In this document: piece after piece, positions 1-7,794 of the stretch
Numbering within the stretch: position 1 is the first letter of the stretch
Layout: each line of letters begins with the position of its first letter
Origin: an uncultured Prevotella sp.
GTDB taxonomy: Bacteria > Bacteroidota > Bacteroidia > Bacteroidales > Bacteroidaceae
Direction of reading: 5' to 3'
NCBI GenBank assembly: GCA_900557255.1
Contig: USSA01000034.1
Span: forward strand, 1-23,168
DNA length: 23,168 nt
Made by a program: the position numbers and the translations under genes
Notes under the pieces: generated by a model
The model's database searches: none
Told to the model about the DNA's origin: nothing
What the model saw: the letters and a program-made list of their open reading frames with translations, nothing else

Positions 1-2
1 AT

Positions 3-143
3 CCATACTTTGAGCGACGACGTGGTGAACGTTCTCTCCCACCCGATGAGCAAGTATTCATCCTCAATGCTCTCAAAACGGTGGGAGTAGCTGAAGATAT
101 GAAGTTCGATAGCTACGAAGAGAATATCAACTGGTATGATTAA
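3..143 (+). CDS. C-terminal end of an unrecognised protein (partial)
   Basis: An open frame enters from the left edge and ends at a TAA at 141-143, giving 46 residues that finish in ...YEENINWYD. The piece is charged and soluble-looking, with no membrane segment and no motif I recognise. The start lies outside the window, so the length and family are unknown. The codon pattern and reading direction match the genes to the right, but a 139-bp spacer with repeats separates it from them, so it is probably not in the same tight operon. It could equally be the tail of another defence gene or a chromosomal neighbour. That it is coding is fairly likely, because no stop interrupts the frame and the acidic/aromatic C-terminus looks protein-like. 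Confidence 0.6.
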   Translation, partial: PYFERRRGERSLPPDEQVFILNALKTVGVAEDMKFDSYEENINWYD

Positions 144-149
144 GCCCTA

Positions 150-166
150 GTACTTATGCTAAGTAC
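150..166. repeat. Short perfect inverted repeat (7-bp stem, 3-nt loop)
   Basis: GTACTTA (150-156) and TAAGTAC (160-166) are exact reverse complements around the loop TGC. The site starts seven bases after the stop codon of the upstream partial gene. No T-run follows and the stem is AT-rich, so it is a weak candidate terminator. The right arm overlaps the first unit of the 22-bp tandem repeats, so it may belong to the same protein-binding array instead. Confidence 0.5.
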
Positions 167-249
167 CAGAGTAATCTATAAGAAGTACTGCAGTAATCCA
201 AGTAAAGTACTGTAGTAATCTCTTAGAGATACTGCAACAACAAAATAAA
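162..249. repeat. Four tandem 22-bp repeats upstream of the zorA-like gene
   Basis: Units start at 162, 184, 206 and 228, exactly 22 bp apart. The shared core is AGTACTGCAGTAATC followed by a variable A/T-rich spacer of about 7 bp; the fourth unit is more diverged. Within each of the first three cores is a dyad TAC-N4-GTA (164-173, 186-195, 208-217), and the second copy, TACTGCAGTA, is a perfect palindrome. The 22-bp spacing is about two helical turns, so the dyads would lie on one face of the DNA. The position between the upstream stop and the operon start suggests an operator array or similar control element; this role is inferred. Confidence 0.7.
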
Positions 250-282
250 GAATTATAAACATATTAATATACAAAAAATAAA

Positions 283-2028
283 ATGATTGGGTTAATTTTC
301 AATTTGCCAAATTTCCTCGTTATTGTAGGAGGAGGATTTACCTGGTATTGGTGTAATAAAAAATACAAAAACACCAAGTCTCATGCCCTACTAAATTGTA
401 TACCTGGAGTATTTACATCATTAGGACTATTAGGGACATTTTGGTCTATCTGTTATTCTCTTCATGGGTTGGGAGGTGTTCAACCAGAATTGATTGATAA
501 CACAGGAAAAACACTAGCAGAAGTACAAGCTGCTGGCAGTCGAAATATAGACATCATGAATATAATTAGCGAGTTAATTCCTGCTTTTACATCGTCTATT
601 TTAGGATTGCTTGGTGCACTTGCTACGACAATATGGGCAAAGAACATATTTGCAGAAGAAGAAAAACTGGAAAGTAAAGAGCTCAATAACATTTCTCCAG
701 AAGAGTATATACGTGATATTGCTATCAACACAAAGGAAATGACTTCGAATAAATCCTATTTGGATAGAAATAACGAGCTTTTGGTTAGTCTGATAGACCT
801 CCACAAGGAAGAAAGAGAGAAAAACAGAGAATACAATGACAAACTCAATGAGAATATTAGTCGTCAGAGTGAAATTCTTAAAGAGTTTATCGAAGGCTTT
901 GTTAAGCGTATGGATGAAATCTTTAAGCAGATGCACGGCTCTATACAACAGCAGGTATTGAATTTTGGTGAAGAACAGTTCTCTAAGACAAGCCAACTCC
1001 TTACGACCATTACAGAGCGTTTGAGTAATGTATCTAGCGACATCATCAACAATCAACGTCAGTCAGTTGAGACGATGCTGAACAACACGAACTCAGAGAT
1101 AAGCAATATTACTACATCTGTAACTGACGTGCTTGGTAACTTAACAAAGGAGTTACAAAACTCTTTGTCTTCTCTTCACAGTCAACAAGCAGAGAGACTT
1201 AATACGATTATAACAAACTACGATTCACTTGCAACAGTGTTGTCAATGCAAAATTCTGATTTTGCAACAAAAATGACAGAGCAGATGCAAAGCGAATATT
1301 CAAAGGTACAGGAACATAATGTTCAGAGTCTCCAACAGATGGTTGATTTACGCACAGCTTATCAAGAGGCTACTTCTGAGGTACTCACAAGTACCATCAG
1401 TATGAATGAGAAGGCTACAGCAGATCTTCGTGAATCTATGAATGCTCTTGCTACAAAACTTAATGAGCAGATGTATAATGAATACTCTAAGGTACAGGAG
1501 CATAATACACAGAGCCTCCAGCAGATGATAGACATGCGTAATGCTTACCAGGAAGCTACATCAAATGCACTTAACAGTACTCTCAGCATGAATGAAAAGG
1601 CTACAGCAGACCTTCGTGAATCAATAGGTGGTTTTGTGACCGATATTCAAGGTTCTATTTCGGCTCAGTGTACAGCACTAAGCACCGCAATTGCCACAAA
1701 TGTTGAATCATTGAATAAAGCTTATGAGTTTGTTAAGAGTCTTGTTGCAGAAATTCGTCAGAATTATGATCAGGCAGTACTTGCATATGGTGATGCAGTG
1801 AATGTGGCTCATAGAACCAATGAATCTGCAGAAAAAGCTATTGCTGCCAACAATAAGAGTCTGCAAGCTGTAGAAGAGACAAATGCTAAGATTTCAGAAG
1901 TTCTTAATTTGCTTGACAAGCGCCAAGAGAATATTGAGCAGCTAACAAAGCATATAAGTTCTATAAGTGGTTCAATCGTAGAATTACAGAAATTAGAATC
2001 AACGCTTAATAAAATTGTAAACAAATGA
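283..2028 (+). CDS. zorA: ZorA-like MotA/TolQ/ExbB membrane motor protein with long coiled tail
   Basis: Likely the motor subunit of a Zorya-type anti-phage complex in the inner membrane. The 581 residues begin with a hydrophobic segment (about 2-24). Two MotA/ExbB-type helices follow: one around 38-60 containing PGVFTSLGLLGTF and one around 94-118 containing PAFTSSILGLLGA. The Thr/Ser residues T45, T52, T103 and S104 sit where the family lines its ion path. From about residue 125 to the end the protein is hydrophilic, Q/N/E/S-rich and probably coiled-coil, matching the long cytoplasmic tail known for ZorA and unlike the short MotA, TolQ or ExbB proteins. The tail holds an internal 62-residue duplication. 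The stop overlaps the start of the zorB-like gene by 4 bp, indicating translational coupling. MotA-family membership is strong; the ZorA assignment rests on the tail and the partner genes. Confidence 0.85.
   Translation: MIGLIFNLPNFLVIVGGGFTWYWCNKKYKNTKSHALLNCIPGVFTSLGLLGTFWSICYSLHGLGGVQPELIDNTGKTLAEVQAAGSRNIDIMNIISELIPAFTSSILGLLGALATTIWAKNIFAEEEKLESKELNNISPEEYIRDIAINTKEMTSNKSYLDRNNELLVSLIDLHKEEREKNREYNDKLNENISRQSEILKEFIEGFVKRMDEIFKQMHGSIQQQVLNFGEEQFSKTSQLLTTITERLSNVSSDIINNQRQSVETMLNNTNSEISNITTSVTDVLGNLTKELQNSLSSLHSQQAERLNTIITNYDSLATVLSMQNSDFATKMTEQMQSEYSKVQEHNVQSLQQMVDLRTAYQEATSEVLTSTISMNEKATADLRESMNALATKLNEQMYNEYSKVQEHNTQSLQQMIDMRNAYQEATSNALNSTLSMNEKATADLRESIGGFVTDIQGSISAQCTALSTAIATNVESLNKAYEFVKSLVAEIRQNYDQAVLAYGDAVNVAHRTNESAEKAIAANNKSLQAVEETNAKISEVLNLLDKRQENIEQLTKHISSISGSIVELQKLESTLNKIVNK
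1258..1629 (+). repeat. Internal 186-bp tandem duplication in the ZorA-like tail
   Basis: Residues 326-387 and 388-449 of the ZorA-like protein are two head-to-tail copies of a 62-residue unit (186 bp; 1258-1443 and 1444-1629). Both contain EYSKVQEHN, SLQQM, AYQEATS and SMNEKATADLRES, while other positions differ. The DNA copies have diverged at many third positions, so the duplication is not very recent. A whole-unit duplication preserves the frame and heptad phase and would lengthen the tail by about 60 residues. Confidence 0.85.
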
Positions 2029-2729
2029 GTAGAATATCATTCCGCGAAGACGGAGAAGAACATAATTTCTGGCAAAACTACACAGACTTGATGTCAGGAT
2101 TCCTCATAGTGTTCATCATTACGAGTCTCGTAGCGTATGGTAGCTATAAGGTATATGTTGATCTATACCACAACAAAGGTATTACAGAAAACAACATCAA
2201 TGATATCGTAGTCAATGCAGAACTCTATAAGAAAACTCGAGAGTTTCAAGAAGCTCAGAAATCAATCAATCGTAAATATTTTAAATATAACGAGAAATAT
2301 CAACGATTTGAGTGTACTGTTAATGTGACATTTGCACCAGAAAGTCCTATTATACCCCCATCATCCTACTCTCAATTAATAGAGGCAGGTAAAGAGGTTG
2401 AAGACATCATAGAGAAATTCAAAGAGTCTGCAAATGTCTCATTCAAAGTGGTTATAGAAGGACGTGCTGCCAGGTCGCATGACAACCCTCATCCAAATAA
2501 TGCACAGAAAGCGTATGCGGCAAGCCTTAGCTACAATCGTGCTCGCAATCTGCATCTATTTTGGAAAAGCAGAGGTTTATTAAGAGATATAGAAAGAGAA
2601 AATGGTGAAGTGTTTATCTCTGGTTCTGGTTTTGAAGGTAAAGGAAGGTACACCGGTTATGGACCGAACGGAGAAGACAGAAACAAAACATTCATCATAC
2701 AAATCATTCCATATATAACTTATCAATAA
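2025..2729 (+). CDS. zorB: ZorB-like stator protein, MotB-type helix plus OmpA-like peptidoglycan-binding domain
   Basis: Partner of the ZorA-like motor. The 234 residues start with a short cytoplasmic segment and one transmembrane helix (about 19-42). The helix contains YTDLMSGFLIVFI, in which D21 is at the place of the proton-binding aspartate of MotB, ExbD and ZorB. A periplasmic region follows, and from about residue 85 an OmpA/MotB C-terminal-like domain: VVIEGRAA, the helix LSYNRARNL, a SGSGFEGKG loop and a final DRNKTFIIQI strand, matching the family pattern of an (I)EG strand, an LS..RA helix and an NR-type end. Such domains bind peptidoglycan. The ATG overlaps the zorA-like stop by 4 bp (ATGA). 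The next gene starts 4 bp after its stop. With a single helix, an essential-type Asp and an OmpA domain beside a MotA-like protein with a long tail, ZorB is the best call. Confidence 0.85.
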   Translation: MSRISFREDGEEHNFWQNYTDLMSGFLIVFIITSLVAYGSYKVYVDLYHNKGITENNINDIVVNAELYKKTREFQEAQKSINRKYFKYNEKYQRFECTVNVTFAPESPIIPPSSYSQLIEAGKEVEDIIEKFKESANVSFKVVIEGRAARSHDNPHPNNAQKAYAASLSYNRARNLHLFWKSRGLLRDIERENGEVFISGSGFEGKGRYTGYGPNGEDRNKTFIIQIIPYITYQ

Positions 2730-2733
2730 CATT

Positions 2734-5700
2734 ATGAATGTAAGAAATATAAGTCAATATATCACAAAACTATGTGGCAAAGAAACTTTGGAGCTACTAG
2801 GTAGCAACGAAGAACTTTTGCTACAGAAGATTTATGGTTGGGACCAATTACCTGACCAGGTTAAAACTGTGATTTCTGATGCAGCCAGCTTTGCTAGTAA
2901 TGCGGAAGAACAGTTGTTCTATGAGTTTGTTCAGAATGCGTATGATGCAAATGCCGATTCACTATTTTTCTATGCCAATGAAAAATATCTCATTGTGCTC
3001 AATAATGGTGAACCATTTTATACAGACATTGATATTAAAGACCCAAAGGACCTTAAAGATGGTCAATTATACAATTTCCTGGCAAAGGGCAAATCATTGA
3101 AACGTAATGACAAAAAAAAGTTAGGTAAATATGGACAAGGTTCCAAATTGCTTTATACTCTTTTAACAGAGGTGAACGAAAGTGAAGAGAATGAGGAGCT
3201 CCTTGTAAAAGCCTTGTATGATGAAAAGAAAGGACCATATCTGATTTCCTGGTATAATAGAAATCAACTTGCCAATCTTCTACAAGAACAGGGAAACTGG
3301 ATCCAAGCAGATTGTAACAACTATAAAGAGAATATTCTTTTTGCTAAGATTCTCATGAGCTATTATCCAATAGCTCCTGGCACATCAGAAGAACTATTTT
3401 CTACAAAGGAAGCATTGGAAACCATCAACGTATTCAACACCCTAGTAGATCCAAGACGCAACTTACATTTCCTCAATAGAGGTACGGCACTTATTATTCC
3501 ATTGGGTAAAGGAAAGTATGAGAAAATCACATCTGACATAAACATGGAACGTGTGAGAACACGTTTAGGAGTCTTTGCGTCTATTACAAAAGACCAAGAA
3601 CGCAACGAGGGTAAAACCGTTGAACATATCTATGTGATGGGAGAAGAGATTGAGCAACATGAGGTGCAGTCGGTGTTTGTTGATTTCCAAATTGATGGTA
3701 AACCATTTTATTATCACTTTGCCTTCAATCCCGTATTTGCAGAAAGAAATGTGGTAAATTTCTTTAAGGGTCTTCCTATTCTAGAGACAAAACTCAGACT
3801 AGGCTTTATCATTGACAGCCAAAGATTTGGTGTTGACAACAGTCGCCAAAGAATTTTAGACAAAGATAAGACTAAAAGACAGTTGACTAAAGCTTTTTCA
3901 GAACTTGTTAAGGTTCTGAGAGAGATCAAAGTATCTGATCCACACAAATTTGACTACATATATAAGGCAATAGCTGCCACAAAGTATCAAGAAGGAGAAG
4001 ACTTCAAATATATAAAAGAAGCCTTCCAAGAAGTGTTTGTCCCTTTCTTTGAGGAATTTGTACTCACAGCTTCAGGAGATTATGAAAAAATAGATAACGT
4101 ACGGTCTTTTACTGAAAACTATGAAGTACCTCTAAAGGAAATAGGTATCACTGAATATAAATGGATTGATGATTCTATAAAGAAAGATCTTCATCGACAC
4201 AAGATTGATGTTGGAAGAATTGATTTCTCTACCCTGCTTTCAGATGCAGAACCTCTTAAGTTGGCGGAATGGATAAATAATCTGTCAGCTAATGACTATA
4301 GTGAATTTAATAAACTTAGCAATGCACACAAGAATGAAAGAGGTGTGCAAGAGGTAAAGATATTCCGTTCTAACAAAGGCAATCTATTTAGCTACAGTGA
4401 GCTGAATAGTAATGCAAATATTTACTATCCTCTGGAAGAGGGAATGAAATTTGGAGAATGTGAGCATATTAATGAGATTCTGTCTGATATAAATCAACCA
4501 GTCTATATTGCTAACTTGTTTGATAAAATTAAAACAAATATTGCATCTTTTAGACTATCAGACTCAACAAAAGAAGACGCAGCAAACTTACTGGCTTGGA
4601 TTGCGACCAAGGAGCAGCACTATACTTACAAGATCAAGACTGAGATTTTTCTTTTGCAAGATTGGCATGACTCTTACAAGCCGTTTAACAGTCTCTTGGA
4701 AGAGCGTCCTAAAGACACAATCTTATTTGATAAGTACTGTGTAAAAGGATTCATTCCAGAAGCAGTAAGAAAAAATTCATGGTTATTGAATCCTTCAAAG
4801 GCTAAGACCACATTTTGGGAATGGGTAAAAAGTAATTGGGCGAACCTTAAAGAAGATGAAGGATGGAGCGAAAATACCCATAAATATATATCTGACATAA
4901 AGAGCGCATTCAAAGCTGTAGACACAAAATCTCAGGACCAAACTGATACAAAAACGTTGACTCTCTTCTTGGATAAAGAGGGAAAGCCAACAACACAACT
5001 GCGCGCTATTGTGAACAATGTGTCAAAACTTACAGAAGATGAATACAATTATCTGGAAGCTAATGTTGCACACTTACGTTTATTGCCATATGAGTTCTGC
5101 AAGGAGCTTATGGAAGCCCCATTCCGTGTGGAAACAGTACAGTCGGCAAATATTGTAAATGAGAAATTAGCCGCAGATGAGAAATTACTGCGTATCTTCA
5201 TAAAAATAACAGACGGATTCTTGGTTTCATACTATGTTCAAGAATCTGAAGGCAATTATATCATACAGAAAAAGCCTAGTGGTTACAATTATGTTGATGC
5301 AGTATCTTCAGACTTGCAGGACGAGCTGTTTGCAGCACATTTCTTCCGCATTCCTGATAAAGTGCAAGAGATACTGGAAGTAGAAAGAAAGGACTATTTC
5401 TTTGCATCAAATGAAAATATACTCGAAAAGGCTATTGAAAGAGTTAAGAATCCAATTAAACTATTCTCTTTTGCCAAAGATGCAGGCACAAGAATACTTG
5501 GAATATTCTTTAACAATTTAAGATATATCAATATTGAAACTGCTATTACCAAAGCAAGTCTTGAATGGCAGGTGATAGAGTTTGCTGCGCAACGTAATAC
5601 TGAAGAGAATGGATTTATAGAAAAAGTGTTTAGTCGTCTGAGATACAAAGGTCAAGAGCTTCCAGAATCAATCACTCAACAACATGTTAATGTTGGTGAT

Positions 5701-7791
5701 AATGAATATGATGTGTATCTTTTGGATGAAGATTACAAAAAAGACAATGAGACTATAGACTCGTTCCTTAAATGCCTTCCGTCACAGAATGAAGCAGATT
5801 TTTTCAAGAAGCACTATTATGATGGGAAAGAAGATGAAGTTTCGACAGAAAGCCTGTTTGAAAAATTAAAAGGTTCATACCTGACTGTAGAACAGTTAAA
5901 ATTCTGTATAGACTACGCCATTACTAATAATGAATCCTGTGATGACTTAGAAATTGGTGCAGATGTTAAGCTGACTGATGCACTTGATATGATTTTAGAA
6001 AACAACTTTAGTGGGTTTGATAAATATTTCAAGATGGATGATGTGGACTTGGAAGAGCAGGTATATGCCAACCATAACATACTCATACAAGATGAGTTTT
6101 TGCCTAATGTCCTTCATAATTGGATAGACAATAACCCACAAGCACTGTTTCTGTTTTCAAAACTCCATACAGTAAATGAACCTTACATAGCTGTACGACA
6201 GAATTTGCTTGATGACACGTTGAATAACGATACATCATGGGTTCTAAATATGGAGCAAAACGCCATAGATAATACAATTTCATGGGCTATTGAGAAGAGA
6301 CTTACATATGCTTTTGGCACAAATAGGTTCAACACCATGATGGGAATCATAGAAAAGCTTCCATCAGAGTTTGACCCAATGCCATTCTTAAAATATACAG
6401 GAAAAGTTGTCCCTAGTCAGAATGAGTTAGACACTCCAAAGCCAATATTTGTACTGGAAAGATACGAAAACGATGGAACATTCCTCTCATGTTATTCATG
6501 GGCTGGAAATCTCTTTCAAGAGCGTCTTGCAGAAAGTCCGAGTTTGGCTAAGTTTATTAGAGAAAATAATGTTTATCTCTATGGCGACAAAGAGCTCTTG
6601 TTCAAACATGATCTTGACAAGAGACCTAGATGGACAGTACAAGCTGCTGCTGATTTTAAGGAGTTTCCAGAATATGATGACCCTGTTTACAAGAAATGGA
6701 AAGAAACAGATGATTCAGAGGGAATAACCATACATATCTCAGATAAGCCTATTGTAATGAATTTCAACATCATGGCTTCTAATGCAAGCATTTTCGCAGA
6801 CAAGATGCATGATAGCGAATTTGGCTACGAACCAAGAAAGCGTGTGGTTATTCAACAACCGAACAAAGATGGGCTAAGTCTAATGAAGACTATAGCTAAG
6901 CATATAGCAAGTATGGAGTTCTTCAAAGAGCCTTTCATTGCTCTTCAGTCCTTATATGTTGATCAGTGGGAACTTATGCAACAAGGCATCATCGGAAAGG
7001 GAGAAGGAACCGGAGAGAAAGAGGGAAAAGGTAAATCAAACATCGATCTCTCAAACAGTCCACTTACTGAGGAGCAGGCACAGGACGCAATCAATAAGAT
7101 TTCTGCAAAAACAGTTGAAAACATAGAGCAAGTTAATAATATCACCAAACAAATGAATAGTGAGGAACTTGACAAACTCAATGATGCAGCAGAACCTATC
7201 AAGGAATTGATTGAAGGATTGGAAAAAGAAGACATAGAAAGACTGGCAGAAAAGAAAGACAAGTTGATGCAAATGATGGATGACTTGGAAGAAGCAGAGG
7301 AAGAGGAAAAGGAGTCACAAGTGAGACAGACAATCGGCTTCATCGGTGAACTTATCTATAGTCATTATCTTGAAAACAAGAAACTTGTCAAGGGTCAAGA
7401 CTTCATACATGCAGCTCTTGAAGGTATTGGTGAATATGACTTTGAAGTTAAGACTGAAAAGATGTACGTTGATGTTAAAACAACTCTCTACAGTCTCAAA
7501 GATGGCACTGCCCCATTCTATCTGCACCGTTCTCAAAATGTCTTTATGCAAAAGCATCCTGACAGCAAATACCACATTGTGCGTATTTCTCTTATAGATT
7601 TGAATCTAAAAAAGTCATATGAGGAATTGCGTGACACATATGGTAAGGAGGCAAATCCTATGGAGGACAAAAGATTAAGAGCCCGTTGCGAAGCTTTGGC
7701 GAAAAAATATTGGAGAGGCGCTCAGATAGAAGAGTTCGATGCTCTTTCACCTGAATACGCAATCAGAATAGAACAAAAAGTAAACAGATAA
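2734..7791 (+). CDS. Large GHKL (sacsin/NO VEIN-type) ATPase with C-terminal DUF3883 nuclease-like domain
   Basis: A 1685-residue putative effector with two recognisable ends. At the N-terminus is a GHKL ATP-binding fold: N-box E64-FVQN-AYDA (N68, D71), G1-like box N90-NGEPF, a lid motif AKGKSLK, and G2-like LGKYGQGSK (131-138). This is the pattern of sacsin/NO VEIN-type ATPases, with Asn where classic GHKL proteins have the G1 Asp. The middle 1200 residues show no motif I recognise. Residues about 1440-1528 are a Glu/Lys-rich coiled coil. The end is DUF3883-like: GFIGE (E1539), EYDFEV (D1569, E1571), VDVKTT (D1580, K1582) and FYLHRSQ (1595-1601), the layout of a PD-(D/E)xK nuclease. It lies between zorB and the SNF2 helicase, where ZorC sits in Zorya type I, but shares no visible ZorC (EH-signature) feature. 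Domain calls are firm; nuclease activity and role are inferred. Confidence 0.8.
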   Translation: MNVRNISQYITKLCGKETLELLGSNEELLLQKIYGWDQLPDQVKTVISDAASFASNAEEQLFYEFVQNAYDANADSLFFYANEKYLIVLNNGEPFYTDIDIKDPKDLKDGQLYNFLAKGKSLKRNDKKKLGKYGQGSKLLYTLLTEVNESEENEELLVKALYDEKKGPYLISWYNRNQLANLLQEQGNWIQADCNNYKENILFAKILMSYYPIAPGTSEELFSTKEALETINVFNTLVDPRRNLHFLNRGTALIIPLGKGKYEKITSDINMERVRTRLGVFASITKDQERNEGKTVEHIYVMGEEIEQHEVQSVFVDFQIDGKPFYYHFAFNPVFAERNVVNFFKGLPILETKLRLGFIIDSQRFGVDNSRQRILDKDKTKRQLTKAFSELVKVLREIKVSDPHKFDYIYKAIAATKYQEGEDFKYIKEAFQEVFVPFFEEFVLTASGDYEKIDNVRSFTENYEVPLKEIGITEYKWIDDSIKKDLHRHKIDVGRIDFSTLLSDAEPLKLAEWINNLSANDYSEFNKLSNAHKNERGVQEVKIFRSNKGNLFSYSELNSNANIYYPLEEGMKFGECEHINEILSDINQPVYIANLFDKIKTNIASFRLSDSTKEDAANLLAWIATKEQHYTYKIKTEIFLLQDWHDSYKPFNSLLEERPKDTILFDKYCVKGFIPEAVRKNSWLLNPSKAKTTFWEWVKSNWANLKEDEGWSENTHKYISDIKSAFKAVDTKSQDQTDTKTLTLFLDKEGKPTTQLRAIVNNVSKLTEDEYNYLEANVAHLRLLPYEFCKELMEAPFRVETVQSANIVNEKLAADEKLLRIFIKITDGFLVSYYVQESEGNYIIQKKPSGYNYVDAVSSDLQDELFAAHFFRIPDKVQEILEVERKDYFFASNENILEKAIERVKNPIKLFSFAKDAGTRILGIFFNNLRYINIETAITKASLEWQVIEFAAQRNTEENGFIEKVFSRLRYKGQELPESITQQHVNVGDNEYDVYLLDEDYKKDNETIDSFLKCLPSQNEADFFKKHYYDGKEDEVSTESLFEKLKGSYLTVEQLKFCIDYAITNNESCDDLEIGADVKLTDALDMILENNFSGFDKYFKMDDVDLEEQVYANHNILIQDEFLPNVLHNWIDNNPQALFLFSKLHTVNEPYIAVRQNLLDDTLNNDTSWVLNMEQNAIDNTISWAIEKRLTYAFGTNRFNTMMGIIEKLPSEFDPMPFLKYTGKVVPSQNELDTPKPIFVLERYENDGTFLSCYSWAGNLFQERLAESPSLAKFIRENNVYLYGDKELLFKHDLDKRPRWTVQAAADFKEFPEYDDPVYKKWKETDDSEGITIHISDKPIVMNFNIMASNASIFADKMHDSEFGYEPRKRVVIQQPNKDGLSLMKTIAKHIASMEFFKEPFIALQSLYVDQWELMQQGIIGKGEGTGEKEGKGKSNIDLSNSPLTEEQAQDAINKISAKTVENIEQVNNITKQMNSEELDKLNDAAEPIKELIEGLEKEDIERLAEKKDKLMQMMDDLEEAEEEEKESQVRQTIGFIGELIYSHYLENKKLVKGQDFIHAALEGIGEYDFEVKTEKMYVDVKTTLYSLKDGTAPFYLHRSQNVFMQKHPDSKYHIVRISLIDLNLKKSYEELRDTYGKEANPMEDKRLRARCEALAKKYWRGAQIEEFDALSPEYAIRIEQKVNR

Positions 7792-7794
7792 GAT

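Larger units (their letters stand above)
144..282. other. Spacer upstream of the operon, presumed promoter region
   Basis: This 139-bp non-coding stretch is the only substantial spacer in the window, so the promoter of the nine-gene unit probably lies here. It holds the hairpin and tandem repeats described separately, then an A/T-rich leader (about 240-282). The Bacteroidota sigma-ABfr consensus (TTTG near -33 and TAnnTTTG near -7) is absent: no TTTG occurs anywhere in the spacer. There is no purine-rich Shine-Dalgarno sequence before the ATG at 283, only an A-rich leader, which is usual for Bacteroidota. I cannot place a transcription start. Confidence 0.45.

Noticed and set aside
150..166. 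Rho-independent terminator of the upstream gene
   Set aside because: The stem is only 7 bp and AT-rich, and no T-run follows on either strand.
162..249. CRISPR array
   Set aside because: The units are contiguous 22-bp repeats with only about 7 variable bases, no spacers of 30 bp or so, and no cas gene nearby.
601..1056. Minus-strand frame of 151 codons
   Set aside because: It overlaps the zorA-like gene completely and has no leader or recognisable motif.
1258..1629. Independent DNA repeat or mobile element
   Set aside because: The 186-bp period keeps the reading frame and the copies encode the same protein unit, so this is a domain duplication inside the gene.
283..2729. Flagellar MotA/MotB or TolQ/TolR-ExbB/ExbD pair
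   Set aside because: The tail of more than 400 residues on the first protein, absence of TonB/Tol or flagellar neighbours and presence of helicase and nuclease genes favour ZorA/ZorB.
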